Shown here: in pieces, positions 42,276 to 51,567 of the stretch | How the letters are laid out: the number at the start of each line of letters is the position of its first letter | Position numbering within the stretch: the stretch's first letter is position 1 | NCBI RefSeq assembly: GCF_030814115.1 | Contig: NZ_JAUSUP010000001.1 | Span: 62,001-126,000 of the forward strand | DNA: 64,000 nucleotides | DNA from: Alkalibacillus filiformis | Lineage (GTDB): Bacteria; Bacillota; Bacilli; Bacillales; Alkalibacillaceae | Reading direction: 5' to 3' | Made by a program: the position numbers and the translations under genes | Notes under the pieces: generated by a model | What the model was told of the DNA's origin: nothing | Seen by the model: the letters and a program-made list of their open reading frames with translations, nothing else | Database searches by the model: none

Positions 42276-42830
42276 ATGCAAAAACTAATTTACACAACAA
42301 TTTTAGCCAGTCTGATCTTCATCGCCGGCTGCACTGGTTCACAGTACGACTTGGATGATCCAGCAGCTGTTGTTAAAGGTGAAGAGATTACGGTTGGTGA
42401 CGTTTTATTTGTATATAATGCTGATGATGACGAGTTGCCACATGCCGTTGATACGTATGTGATGGAGTACCTTTTGATGCAAGAAGCAAAAGAAATGGGA
42501 ATTGATGTTTCTGAAGAAGTAGAAATGGCTGTAGAATCTATGGGGCGCTATCCTTCTGAAGCCGTTGATACTGACCAAGCCAATCAGATTCGTCAATTCG
42601 CAGAATCACGTGCTGACTTGTTTGACATGGACCCAGAGACGTATCATGAAGAGTATACTAGGAAACGTGCTGAGTTGAGCCAACACTCAAATGCATTTGC
42701 TGAAGAGTACGTGGACGTTGATGAACTTGATACAGATGAAAACATTGAAGAAGCAGATGAAACGATGCAACAAATCATCAATGACTTGTTAGAAGAATAT
42801 GAAGATGAGATTGAGGTTTTTATAGAATAA
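42276..42830 (+). CDS. SurA-N-like lipoprotein, paralogue 1
   Basis: 184 residues. Lipobox IAGC (Cys19), then AAVVKGEEITVGDVLFVYN (about 30-48) resembling the start of the SurA/PrsA N-terminal chaperone domain, followed by acidic helices. It has no parvulin (peptidyl-prolyl isomerase) domain, unlike PrsA. Likely a membrane-anchored extracytoplasmic chaperone-like protein; function unproven. Nearly identical in sequence and leader (TTAGGAGGTGATCCC) to the gene at 46.75 kb, and related to the one at 50.5 kb. Confidence 0.75.
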   Translation: MQKLIYTTILASLIFIAGCTGSQYDLDDPAAVVKGEEITVGDVLFVYNADDDELPHAVDTYVMEYLLMQEAKEMGIDVSEEVEMAVESMGRYPSEAVDTDQANQIRQFAESRADLFDMDPETYHEEYTRKRAELSQHSNAFAEEYVDVDELDTDENIEEADETMQQIINDLLEEYEDEIEVFIE

Positions 42831-43170
42831 GAGAAAACCTTTTTATTGTTAGAGTTATAAGTATTATATTACGGACTCTCTTCAATGATGGAGGCGTATG
42901 AAGGAGATAATAAAAGAACTAGTTCTGGAACAAGAAATGTAGTTAAAAAGAGTTACTATCATAATTAGCTTATAAATAAATTTTCCTATTTTTCATAGCT
43001 CCTCACCTTGCCTTTAAGGGTATTTTTTAGACCACACCCTTTAATACTTCATCGGAAAAAAATCCCTTTCAGATTTTTTGAGAATTATGATAGATTTTGT
43101 CGAACGGTGTGTGATAGAATAATTTTTACCGTAATCATAATTTAGAGAAAAATTTTTGGAGGGGATTTTC
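42831..43170 (+). other. Intergenic region before the TRAP operon
   Basis: 340 bases without a credible gene. Two overlapping peptide frames of 26 and 14 codons start near 42891 and 42899 and are probably remnants. The right part carries an AT-rich region with a possible promoter for the TRAP operon; I see no clear operator or riboswitch. Confidence 0.4.
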
Positions 43171-44157
43171 ATGAATAAGAAATTTATAAGCGCTTTCACA
43201 TTAATGTTAGCGGTCTCACTAATTCTAGCAGCTTGTGGTGGCGACAATGGTGACCAGGCTGACACTGATGGTGGTGACAGTGAAGGATTAGATACGAACA
43301 TTGCAACAATTGCCACAGGTGGTTCTTCTGGTCCTTATAACATTATTGCGACAACATTAGCGGAAGCTTACACTGATGAATTAGGTGTTAACGCTCGTAC
43401 AGAAACAACGGGTGCATCAGTAGAGAATATGAATCTACTTAATAGAGAAAGTGTAGAAATGGCATTTGTAATGAGTGACGTTTTAAGTCAAGCAGTTGAA
43501 GGTGAGCAAAACTTTGAAGATGATTCAATTGATAATGTACAGCAAATCGCGACACTGTACCCTAACTATGTACAAGTTGTAACGACTGCTGACAGTGGGA
43601 TTGAAACGCTTGATGACTTAGAAGGAAAGCGTGTAGCTGTAGGTGACCAAAACTCAGGTGTAGAAGTTAACGCGCGTACGCTTTTAGAAGGTCATGGAAT
43701 TACGTATGATGATATTGATGAAGATTACTTAGGTTATGCTGAAGCGGCTGACGGAATTCGTACAGGTCAAATTGATGCTGCATTCTTAACAAGTGGTCTA
43801 CCAAACTCTTCAGTATTAGAATTAGCTGAATCAGTTGATCTACAGATTGTAACGATTGAACAAAATCGAGTAGAAGAAATTGCTGAAGATAAAGAGTACT
43901 TCGTTTCAATGGAGATTCCAGAAGGTACTTACAACAATGATGAACCAATTGAAACAGCTGCGATTATGAACGCTTTAGTTGTTCGTTCTGACTTAAGCGA
44001 AGATGATGTTTATGAGTTAACGAAAACATTATTCGAGAACTTAGAACAACTTGAAAATTCACACCAAGCAGCATCTGATATCAACTTAGAAGATGCACAA
44101 AAAGGAATGGTTGCACCAATTCACCCAGGGGCGCAGCGTTATTACGATGAACAATAA
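43171..44157 (+). CDS. TAXI-family TRAP transporter solute-binding lipoprotein
   Basis: 328 residues. Lipobox ILAAC (Cys22), acidic linker, then the TAXI domain: IATIATGGSSGPYNIIATTLAEAY (about 46-70), LLNRESVEMAFVMSD, LEGKRVAVGDQNSGVEVNARTLLEGHGI (about 155-182). Binds an organic acid such as a C4-dicarboxylate or glutamate; which one is unknown. GGAGGGGATTTTC precedes the ATG at 43171. Forms an operon with the DUF1850 and permease genes. Confidence 0.92.
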   Translation: MNKKFISAFTLMLAVSLILAACGGDNGDQADTDGGDSEGLDTNIATIATGGSSGPYNIIATTLAEAYTDELGVNARTETTGASVENMNLLNRESVEMAFVMSDVLSQAVEGEQNFEDDSIDNVQQIATLYPNYVQVVTTADSGIETLDDLEGKRVAVGDQNSGVEVNARTLLEGHGITYDDIDEDYLGYAEAADGIRTGQIDAAFLTSGLPNSSVLELAESVDLQIVTIEQNRVEEIAEDKEYFVSMEIPEGTYNNDEPIETAAIMNALVVRSDLSEDDVYELTKTLFENLEQLENSHQAASDINLEDAQKGMVAPIHPGAQRYYDEQ

Positions 44158-44611
44158 ATGGTTGATTAGGGGCACTTTAATCATAGTGCTCCTATTTTTA
44201 ACCTTTTTTCACTGGTCTGTTATTAAAATTGAATCAGGTGATGAGAGGTATTACCTTAACAGTGATTCGTTTACGTTAACTTGGATTCACTCTGTTGAAA
44301 ATGAACCGTGGTATGAAGTCTATGAACGTGATGGAAAACAATTAGTATTAACAGAGACTTACTTCAAAACGTTTGGTGCAGGTGTTCCATCTGAAGGTGA
44401 AATCATTGAAAGTGATGATGGTTTTATTCGAATGGCCGTAAATCGAGAGATGAATCACATGAATATGATCGTATCAGATCATACGGAAACAACGATTATA
44501 ACAGATACAAAGGAAATCCCTTTATATGAACTTTTTGAGCCGTATAGTGAGATTGAGATCAAAGTTCATAGAGTCTATCTTTGGAATATGTGGGGAGGGA
44601 AACCGTTATGA
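44147..44611 (+). CDS. DUF1850 protein of the TRAP operon
   Basis: 154 residues: one N-terminal helix (about 7-24) and an outside beta domain with SFTLTWIHSVENEPWYEVYERDG (about 41-63), characteristic of DUF1850. Such proteins are regularly encoded next to TAXI-type TRAP permeases. Starts 11 bases inside the end of the binding protein gene and ends overlapping the permease ATG, so all three are translationally coupled. Confidence 0.87.
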   Translation: MNNKWLIRGTLIIVLLFLTFFHWSVIKIESGDERYYLNSDSFTLTWIHSVENEPWYEVYERDGKQLVLTETYFKTFGAGVPSEGEIIESDDGFIRMAVNREMNHMNMIVSDHTETTIITDTKEIPLYELFEPYSEIEIKVHRVYLWNMWGGKPL

Positions 44612-46647
44612 GTCAAAATGACGTAAAAGACCCTGTTGAAAAACAAGGCAATAAGTCTAATGAAATAGATACTAACGAAGAGATAGATAAACAAGAAATA
44701 CTAGAAAAATACGATAAACAATCTAAGATAAGGGATTTAGATAATCGCAAGTTCATATTCTGGACGTTGTTTATCATTGCTGCATTATATTCAGCTTATC
44801 ATTTGTGGATTCAGTTTAACCCTATGCCTGCATTACAACAGCGTTCGATTCATGTTGCGGTTGGCCTTGCTTTAATTTTCTTAATTTATCCGACTTTTGC
44901 AAGTCAAAACCGTAATAAAGTTCCATTTTATGATTGGATTTTGTTTGGTTTAAGCTTTTACTCAAGTTTTTATATTTTAACGGAATATACAGCGATTGTA
45001 ACTGAGCGTGGCGGTATTCCTAACACGATGGATATTATTGTAGGAATTATGACTGTCCTATTGATTTTAGAGGCAGCAAGACGTGTAACAGGGCTTATTT
45101 TACCTGTCTTTGCTTTAATCTTTTTATCATATCCATTCTTTAGTCATATGGACTTCCTACCAATGCGACTCATGACGCGTGAGTTTGATTTGGGCGATAT
45201 TTTTGGGCAATTGTATTTAACAACAGAAGGTCTATATTCCACAGCAATTGGCGCTTCTGTGAGCTTTATTTTCTTATTTATTTTGTTTGGTGCGTTTTTA
45301 CAAAAATCTGGCCTAGGACAGTTCTTTAATGATATCGCAATGGCGTTAGCTGGACATAGACAAGGTGGTCCAGCGAAGGTAGCGACAGTCTCCAGTGGTT
45401 TTATGGGCAGTATTAACGGAGCGGCAGTTGCGAACACGGTAAGTACTGGTTCGTTTACGATTCCTTTAATGAAGAAAATTGGCTATAACAAAAACTTCGC
45501 TGGAGCTGTTGAAGCGAGTTCCTCGGTAGGTGGACAAGTCTTGCCACCAATTATGGGTGCAAGTGCCTTCATAATGGCTGAGACGACTGGAATTAACTAT
45601 GGAACAATCGCATTAGCAGCGTTAATTCCAGCCGTTTTATACTATTTAGCTGTTATTATGCAAGTTCACTATCGTGCTGGTAAACAAGGGCTTAAAGGTA
45701 TTCCAAAAGCTGATTTACCTCGAGTGAGAGAAGTGTTGAAGGAGCGAGGTCATTTACTAATACCGATCGTAGGTTTAATCGTCATGTTATTCCAAAACAT
45801 GCCGGTAGGACGTGCAGCATTTTGGACGATTGTTTTAACCATTGTTGTCGCTTCATTTAGAAAAGCTACACGTATGGGTCCAAGAGATGTCATGGACGCA
45901 TTAGTATTAGGTGCTCGTCAATCATTAGCTGTTATGATTGCCTGTGCGGTAGTTGGAATTATAATTGGTGTTGTTAGCTTAACAAGTTTCGGTACAGTTA
46001 TGACTTCATCTATTCAAAGTTTAGGCGCGGGTTCATTATTCTTAACTTTATTCTTTACCATGTTAGCGTCGATGTTATTAGGTATGGGTCTACCATCCAT
46101 CCCAGCTTATATCATTACAGCAACAATGGCAGCGCCAGCATTATCTGAATTTGGTATACCTGTATTAGTAGCCCACATGTTTGTATTCTACTTTGGTATT
46201 TTTGCTAACGTAACACCGCCAGTAGCTTTAGCGGCATTCGCTGGTGCTGGAGTGTCAGGTGGTAACCCAATGATTACAGGTTTCCAAGCATTAAAGCTAT
46301 CATTAGCAGGATTTATCATTCCTTACCTGTTTGTGTTTGATCCAACGTTGTTAATGATTGACACAACAGGAGTTGCAACGAACGCAACGGAATTTGGTCT
46401 TCCACCAATAATGGATATCTTACTAGTAGTAACAACAGCCATTATTGGAATTGTCGCTCTGAGTTCGGCATTAGAAGGTTTCTTCCATACCTTCATAAAT
46501 CCATTCTTGCGAGTTGTGTTGTTGACGGGTGCTTTATTATCGGTGGTACCAAGTTTAATGACAGATGTGATTGGATTATCGTTAGTTGCTATTATTCTAG
46601 CGATGAATTTCATGAAAGCTCGTAAGAAAAATGAAAAGTTAGCTTAA
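44608..46647 (+). CDS. TRAP transporter permease, fused small and large subunits (TAXI type)
   Basis: 679 residues. A charged N terminus (1-40), four helices corresponding to the DctQ-like part (about 45-165), then the DctM-like part with repeated helices (SFIFLFILFGAFLQKSGLG, GSINGAAVANTVSTGSFTIPLMKKIGY near 275-305, MGLPSIPAYIITATM near 505). It moves the solute with a Na+ or H+ gradient. ATGA overlap with the DUF1850 gene; GGGGAGGG upstream. Ends the operon at a strong terminator. Confidence 0.92.
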   Translation: MSQNDVKDPVEKQGNKSNEIDTNEEIDKQEILEKYDKQSKIRDLDNRKFIFWTLFIIAALYSAYHLWIQFNPMPALQQRSIHVAVGLALIFLIYPTFASQNRNKVPFYDWILFGLSFYSSFYILTEYTAIVTERGGIPNTMDIIVGIMTVLLILEAARRVTGLILPVFALIFLSYPFFSHMDFLPMRLMTREFDLGDIFGQLYLTTEGLYSTAIGASVSFIFLFILFGAFLQKSGLGQFFNDIAMALAGHRQGGPAKVATVSSGFMGSINGAAVANTVSTGSFTIPLMKKIGYNKNFAGAVEASSSVGGQVLPPIMGASAFIMAETTGINYGTIALAALIPAVLYYLAVIMQVHYRAGKQGLKGIPKADLPRVREVLKERGHLLIPIVGLIVMLFQNMPVGRAAFWTIVLTIVVASFRKATRMGPRDVMDALVLGARQSLAVMIACAVVGIIIGVVSLTSFGTVMTSSIQSLGAGSLFLTLFFTMLASMLLGMGLPSIPAYIITATMAAPALSEFGIPVLVAHMFVFYFGIFANVTPPVALAAFAGAGVSGGNPMITGFQALKLSLAGFIIPYLFVFDPTLLMIDTTGVATNATEFGLPPIMDILLVVTTAIIGIVALSSALEGFFHTFINPFLRVVLLTGALLSVVPSLMTDVIGLSLVAIILAMNFMKARKKNEKLA

Positions 46648-46651
46648 TACT

Positions 46652-46698
46652 ACTAGACTCGAGTGTTAGCAAACGCTGATCTCGAGTCTAGTTTGTTT
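46652..46698 (+). terminator. Terminator of the TRAP operon
   Basis: Perfect 12-pair stem ACTAGACTCGAG / CTCGAGTCTAGT around a 17-base loop, then TTGTTTTTG. Confidence 0.9.
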
Positions 46699-46750
46699 TT
46701 GTGATAATATGATTGGTGAAGTTGATTTGTAAATTAATGGAGGTGACCCC

Positions 46751-47305
46751 ATGCAAAAACTAATCTACATAACAATTCTAGCTAGCCTCGTCTTCATCGC
46801 CGGTTGCTCAGGCTCTCAGTATGATCTAGATGATCCAGCGGCTGTTGTTAAAGGAGAAGAGATTACGGTTGGTGACGTTTTATTTGTATATAATGCTGAT
46901 GATGACGAGTTGCCAGGTGCCGTTGATGCGTATGTAACGGAGTACTTAATCATGCAAGAAGCTCAAAATATGGGGATTGATGTATCTGAAGAAGTAGAAA
47001 TGCACGGACAATTTTTAGGTGGTTATCCTTCAGAAGACGTTGATACTGACCAAGCCAATCAAATTCGTCAGTTTGCAGAATCACGTGCTGAATTGTTTGA
47101 TATGGAGCCAGAGACATTTCTTGAAGAGTATACCAGGAAACGTGCTGAGGTGAGCGCATATTCAAATGCATTCTTTGAAGAACACGTGGACTTTGAGGAG
47201 CTAGATGCGGATGAAGACATTGAAGAAGTAGATGCAACGATACAACAAATGATTAATGACTTGTATGAAGAGTATGAAGATGAAATTGACGTGCATATAG
47301 AATAG
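46751..47305 (+). CDS. SurA-N-like lipoprotein, paralogue 2
   Basis: 184 residues, the same length as paralogue 1 (42.3 kb) and mostly identical in the first 110 residues. The C-terminal third differs more (SAYSNAFFEEHVDFEELDADEDIEEV). The lipobox and the AAVVKGEEITVGD segment are kept. The two copies are direct repeats around the TRAP operon. No parvulin domain. Same uncertain chaperone-like role. Confidence 0.75.
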   Translation: MQKLIYITILASLVFIAGCSGSQYDLDDPAAVVKGEEITVGDVLFVYNADDDELPGAVDAYVTEYLIMQEAQNMGIDVSEEVEMHGQFLGGYPSEDVDTDQANQIRQFAESRAELFDMEPETFLEEYTRKRAEVSAYSNAFFEEHVDFEELDADEDIEEVDATIQQMINDLYEEYEDEIDVHIE

Positions 47306-47494
47306 AAATCGCAAAGGGAGTTTGTTTTGTCGAGCTCCTTTCTTTTTGTATATTGACAAGAACGCCTGTTCGAATATAATTATAATTGAAGACTTCACAT
47401 TTCCTCTGTTTCACTCACCTTAAATTAACACTCCAAACGTTAATTTCCCTAATTAATCACTTTTAATGTTGTTATATTTGAAAGGAGAAAGCCT

Positions 47495-47815
47495 ATGGGT
47501 CATGACATTTTTGGCTACAATCATGCCGGTAAAAAAATTGCTTATGCTCGTTTTAGCATGTCGAACTATAACGCTGATGTTTTGTACAAAGTACTAGATT
47601 CAGAAGAACATAATGGAGGTGTAAGTGGCGTTGGTGCACGCTCCACTTTCTCTGTCCACCAGATGGAATATGCACTTCAAGAATTTATTCACTCACACGA
47701 AAACAAGTTCTCCTTAGCAGGGAATGATCTTGACAATGTGCAGATTAAAGAATTCCTTGAAAACTGTCTTGAGACAGCTCAAAAAGAAGGAGAAGTTGAA
47801 GTGTGTTTTGCTTAA
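47495..47815 (+). CDS. Small protein of unknown function
   Basis: 106 residues, cytosolic, starting MGHDIFGYNHAGKKIAYARFSMSN. I have a vague sense of similar bacterial proteins but no family name. AAAGGAGAAAG precedes the ATG. It stands alone between the lipoprotein and a Nudix gene; about 240 bases downstream hold no gene I can support. Confidence 0.6.
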   Translation: MGHDIFGYNHAGKKIAYARFSMSNYNADVLYKVLDSEEHNGGVSGVGARSTFSVHQMEYALQEFIHSHENKFSLAGNDLDNVQIKEFLENCLETAQKEGEVEVCFA

Positions 47816-48056
47816 TGCTTCGTTAATCCTTCTGAAACCTCAGTTAGAAGTTTCCACTTTAAATTATTTTCTCTGATTGAGCGAGAATCAATTGAAAGTC
47901 AGAAACGAGGAATGTGGAGTCTTTAATTTCATAGAGTTTGATAGATTGGTGGTTCAGTTATGTTCCATAATTGAGCTGTTTTTCATTTTGTAGAAAAGTC
48001 TGTAAAGTAATTTTGTGGTAAAATATAGGTGTTGATTTTTACTTAGGAGGAACGCT

Positions 48057-48545
48057 ATGACAAGCGAGCAGAATTACCACAGAGCCTTCGGTGTCTATGG
48101 CCTTTGTATTGAAGACGAGAAGTTATTAGTTATACATAAAAACGGTGGTCCTTATATTAATAGATTTGATCTACCAGGTGGAAGTTTGGAAGAAGGCGAG
48201 TCGTTAGCTGATGCACTAAGAAGAGAAGTGCATGAAGAAACAGGTTTGCAAGTTAAAATAGATGAAAACGTCGGCCTGGTTGACTTTAAACTTCCTTGGT
48301 TATGGAAAGGCCACACGGATGTTCATCATATCGCTGTTTTCTATACAGTTAGAAAAGTTGGTGGCGAGTTAATCGAGCCAAATCAATATGAAGGTCAAGA
48401 CTCTCTTGGTGCTTTATGGTTGTCAGAGGAGGAAGTGTCTTTAGATAACGCTTCTCCGTTAGTTTTAAAAGCTTTCGATTGGATGAAAACTAAGAAACTA
48501 GGAATAGAAGTTGAGTGCTTTGATGAATGGAAGGTATTAAAATAG
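48057..48545 (+). CDS. Nudix hydrolase
   Basis: 162 residues with a perfect Nudix box, GGSLEEGESLADALRREVHEETGLQV (about residues 41-66: Gx5Ex7REUxEExGU). Hydrolyses a nucleoside-diphosphate-linked compound that cannot be named from sequence. TTAGGAGGAACGCT precedes the ATG. The next gene begins 25 bases on. Confidence 0.9.
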   Translation: MTSEQNYHRAFGVYGLCIEDEKLLVIHKNGGPYINRFDLPGGSLEEGESLADALRREVHEETGLQVKIDENVGLVDFKLPWLWKGHTDVHHIAVFYTVRKVGGELIEPNQYEGQDSLGALWLSEEEVSLDNASPLVLKAFDWMKTKKLGIEVECFDEWKVLK

Positions 48546-48570
48546 TTAAGGTCTAAAAGGAGGGGCTATA

Positions 48571-48933
48571 TTGTTATTAGGATTTATTAGTGTATTAATT
48601 AGTGTATTAATTCCGGTCGCAACGGTTGTCTTGTTAATCGTTGGTCTAATCATCTCTAGAAAATTTGCTTTTACTGGTGGCTTTTATTTTTTCTTATTGC
48701 TCATAATTAGTGAACTATATCAATTTATTATGAAAACAGGTGGTATCGGTATTAGAATGGTGGATTACTTCCAAGAACATGGACCGCCAATGGGGATGAC
48801 TATGGGAGAGTTTGTAGTGTGGACATCATTCATTCCTAGGGTCTTAGAATTAATAGCCTTTACCTTTTTAGTCGTTGGATTGTTTAAACTATGGAAGACA
48901 AGTGCAAGCAAAACAAAGGAGATGTCTCATTGA
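48571..48933 (+). CDS. Small membrane protein
   Basis: 120 residues with three hydrophobic helices (about 3-28, 33-52, 88-112) and an outside Pro-Gly-Met-rich loop (EHGPPMGMTMGE). TTG start behind AAGGAGGGGC. Its stop overlaps the TTG of the following acetyltransferase gene. Family not recognised. Confidence 0.6.
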   Translation: MLLGFISVLISVLIPVATVVLLIVGLIISRKFAFTGGFYFFLLLIISELYQFIMKTGGIGIRMVDYFQEHGPPMGMTMGEFVVWTSFIPRVLELIAFTFLVVGLFKLWKTSASKTKEMSH

Positions 48934-49496
48934 AAATAGTTGAAAAAACGTTTGATATTGTGTCAGAAACTGATCGGTTAATCATTAGGCCTTTAGAGAA
49001 ATCTGATTACGAAAGTTGGCTCGATGGTTTTGAAAGTCGTAAGCCTTCACAGCACCGTCATGATGAAGGCAAGCGAGACATGAGTAATTGTACTAAAGAT
49101 TGGTTTCATGATTTAGTAGACAAGCACCAGGAGTTAGCTATATCAGATACAGCGTTTGTTTTTGGTCTTTTTAGAAAAACGGACGGCGTTCATTTAGGAA
49201 TGGTAGACTTCTCAACGCTTGTACGAGATAACTTCCAGTGGGGAAGAATCGGGTATTCAATTCATAACCATCAATGGCGAAATGGATATGGTCAAGAAGC
49301 GGTTGAAGAAGCGCTCGAAATCGGTTTTAAACATTTAAACTACCACCGAATTGAAGCGCATATTAATGTGGATAATGAGGCTTCTTTTCAACTGGCAGAG
49401 CGTGTTGGAATGGAGTATGAGTGCACGAGAAAAGGATTTATCTATGAATTTGGTGGTTGGACGGATAACTTAGTTTACTTTAAGAATTCGATTTAA
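48930..49496 (+). CDS. GNAT acetyltransferase (RimJ/RimL-like)
   Basis: 188 residues. Starts TTG, overlapping the previous stop, behind AAAGGAGATG. TDRLIIRPLEKSDYESW begins the fold. WRNGYGQEAVEEALEIGFKHLNYHRIEAHINVDNEASFQLAERVGM (about 123-168) is the acetyl-CoA site and beta-bulge of the RimJ/L group. Substrate unknown (N-terminal amines or small molecules). Confidence 0.85.
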   Translation: MKIVEKTFDIVSETDRLIIRPLEKSDYESWLDGFESRKPSQHRHDEGKRDMSNCTKDWFHDLVDKHQELAISDTAFVFGLFRKTDGVHLGMVDFSTLVRDNFQWGRIGYSIHNHQWRNGYGQEAVEEALEIGFKHLNYHRIEAHINVDNEASFQLAERVGMEYECTRKGFIYEFGGWTDNLVYFKNSI

Positions 49497-49546
49497 TTTA
49501 TTGAACTATGGTTTGCAATGGTTGTACCCGAAAGAGGTGAAAGGTA

Positions 49547-50038
49547 ATGCAGAAGTTATTAGTTGTGTTTTTGGTTTCACTAATGATGCTTGCAGCATGC
49601 GGTCATACATCTGTACCAACTATAACGACTGAAGTTACCGTTTCACATTTAACTGATGAAGAATATAACAGAGTTGGAACTCATGGAATAGACAATCCGT
49701 CAAAAGAGGATTTTCGTAAGTTTACTTTAAAATTCGTTATGCCGTTTAGGGACGAATTATCTAACCGACAGTTTGATTTCCCTGGTGATTGGAGAGACAT
49801 TATTAATTCCATAGATGATGAGGATCGTTATTGGTATGGTTCAGGTGGGCAACAGTTAGAGAACAAGAATAAGGGTGCGGTATATTTCAAAGAATTCGTT
49901 TTTTATGCAAGAGGATTGAGTGATGATGATATTGTAGATGCTTTTGATTCTGTCGCAGTTTATGCCTCTTGGGATACTAACACTGGTGATAAAGAGCAGA
50001 GGGAACTTGTAGTTGATGAGCTTATAGAGTTTGAATAA
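49547..50038 (+). CDS. Lipoprotein of unknown function
   Basis: 163 residues, lipobox LAAC (Cys18), followed by an acidic region with no recognised domain. AAAGAGGTGAAAGG precedes the ATG. First of three consecutive lipoprotein genes. Confidence 0.65.
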   Translation: MQKLLVVFLVSLMMLAACGHTSVPTITTEVTVSHLTDEEYNRVGTHGIDNPSKEDFRKFTLKFVMPFRDELSNRQFDFPGDWRDIINSIDDEDRYWYGSGGQQLENKNKGAVYFKEFVFYARGLSDDDIVDAFDSVAVYASWDTNTGDKEQRELVVDELIEFE

Positions 50039-50078
50039 ATTACAATTGTAGTATTAAGGACATAAAAAGGTGATAAAC

Positions 50079-50474
50079 ATGAAGATTAATAGCGTTAAAG
50101 TTTTTACCATGCTAATTCTAACAAGCTTAGTTCTTACGGCGTGTTATTCAGATTATGAGGAACTATCCTTTAAACACGAAACAGAACATTGGGAAGTTGA
50201 GTATTTCGTATCGATTAGAGGTGGAGATAGTGAAAACGTCAGTCTAATAATGGAGTATATTGGTGAAGGTGAACCACCAGAAAGCATTAGTTATTCGGTT
50301 GATGCTATGTCTAGTTCTAGATCAGGGGAAGATATGTTTATTAGAAATGGTGTATTCAATACCTCTATGGGGAGTTGTACTGATTGCGAAGTGACACAAG
50401 AAAATGCGAAAATAGATGTCAATATTAGGTGGGAAGATAACAATGAATCAATGGTGTTGAAGTTAGAGGACTAA
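50079..50474 (+). CDS. Lipoprotein of unknown function
   Basis: 131 residues. Lipobox VLTAC (Cys22). The mature part is predicted beta-rich and carries a CTDC pair near residue 108 that could form a disulfide outside the cell. The ATG at 50079 lies behind AAAAGGTGATAAAC; a GTG nine bases earlier is in the same frame. Confidence 0.65.
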   Translation: MKINSVKVFTMLILTSLVLTACYSDYEELSFKHETEHWEVEYFVSIRGGDSENVSLIMEYIGEGEPPESISYSVDAMSSSRSGEDMFIRNGVFNTSMGSCTDCEVTQENAKIDVNIRWEDNNESMVLKLED

Positions 50475-50544
50475 GTGAAGGCATTTGTAGCTTATTCTAT
50501 GATAAAATGAAATGAGATTTAATAGCTTCAAAAGAGGTGGCAAG

Positions 50545-51087
50545 ATGCGTAAAGCAATATTTTTAATTATGTTAATGAGTATCAGTCTGGTTGTGGCATG
50601 TTCAGATTCTGGATATAGTCACGACGATACGGCTGCTGTCGTAAAAGGGGAAGAGATTACGGTTGGTGACGTACGTTTTGTGTTTAATGTTCAAGATGAA
50701 AACTTGCGCAATTCGGTTGAAATGTATATTGTAGATGAATTGATTATTGAAGAGGTTAAAAATGAGATGGGAATCGATTTATCAGACGATGTTGAAAGCT
50801 ACGTTGAAGCTGATCCTTCTTATCCTTTTGATGATCTTGATCCTGAAGCGGCAGAGAGAATGAGAGCTTTCGTTGAAGAACAGGCTGAGCGATTTGATAT
50901 GGAGCCTGAAGAATATCACGAAGCTTTCTCGCGAGCAAGTGCAGAGCGCACGGTATATCAAGACCGTTACTTTTTAGAGAAAATTGATGATCCAGACTCA
51001 AATGAAATCGATCAATCCATCTATGGTGTAACGACCGAATTAGTTGAGAAGTATGAGGATGAGATTGAGATTTATATAGAGGAATAG
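50545..51087 (+). CDS. SurA-N-like lipoprotein, paralogue 3
   Basis: 180 residues. Lipobox VVAC (Cys19), then TAAVVKGEEITVGDVRFVFN as in the two other copies, with a clearly more divergent rest. Again there is no isomerase domain. AAGAGGTGG precedes the ATG at 50545. The shared 5' segment is almost identical at the DNA level to paralogues 1 and 2 (GAAGAGATTACGGTTGGTGA), hinting at gene conversion. Confidence 0.72.
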   Translation: MRKAIFLIMLMSISLVVACSDSGYSHDDTAAVVKGEEITVGDVRFVFNVQDENLRNSVEMYIVDELIIEEVKNEMGIDLSDDVESYVEADPSYPFDDLDPEAAERMRAFVEEQAERFDMEPEEYHEAFSRASAERTVYQDRYFLEKIDDPDSNEIDQSIYGVTTELVEKYEDEIEIYIEE

Positions 51088-51095
51088 TTCAGTTC

Positions 51096-51124
51096 AAAGC
51101 ACGCTTAAAAGGGGGTGCTTTTTT
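51096..51124 (+). terminator. Rho-independent terminator
   Basis: AAGCAC / GTGCTT stem around a 12-base loop, followed by six T. Confidence 0.7.
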
Positions 51125-51198
51125 AATGTTTTTGAATGGGTGTTTAGAGAAATGTGTTAAAATAATAGTGAATGGTGACCGAGTGGGAGGGGAATATC

Positions 51199-51549
51199 AT
51201 GATTGAGATCATGGTTATAGTTGCTTTTATTTTATTTGTAACGCTCATATCAAGGTTTTATGTGCATATTAAATATGATATTCCAGTGGAGATTTATCGA
51301 ACAGTTAATCAATTTCATAAAAGGTTAGAGATTGGTTTGGTCATTATGTTTGTTGTTACTTTGATCATATTTATTCTCACACCCCTTCACACATTTGCGA
51401 CTGCTGTCGTTATAGGTTATTTTGCAACAGAATCCGGTGTTCGTGCTTATATGGAGTACAAACATGGAATAGAAGAAAAAGCACACCTTCCTGAATTAGT
51501 AAGTGCTGTTGGTTGTAGTGTGGCTTTTATTTTTGCTGTTTTTATTTAA
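51199..51549 (+). CDS. DUF4181-like membrane protein
   Basis: 116 residues, four helices, with the conserved-looking ESGVRAYMEYKHGIEEKAHL segment (about 80-99) that fits DUF4181. Function unknown. The ATG at 51199 follows GGGAGGGGA. Next gene starts 18 bases on. Confidence 0.65.
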   Translation: MIEIMVIVAFILFVTLISRFYVHIKYDIPVEIYRTVNQFHKRLEIGLVIMFVVTLIIFILTPLHTFATAVVIGYFATESGVRAYMEYKHGIEEKAHLPELVSAVGCSVAFIFAVFI

Positions 51550-51567
51550 GATGTTAGGAGTAGATCT

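Noticed and set aside
47816-48056. A gene in the gap before the first Nudix gene
   Set aside because: No frame longer than about 20 codons with a ribosome site; a loose inverted repeat (TCTGA..) is not distinct enough to call.
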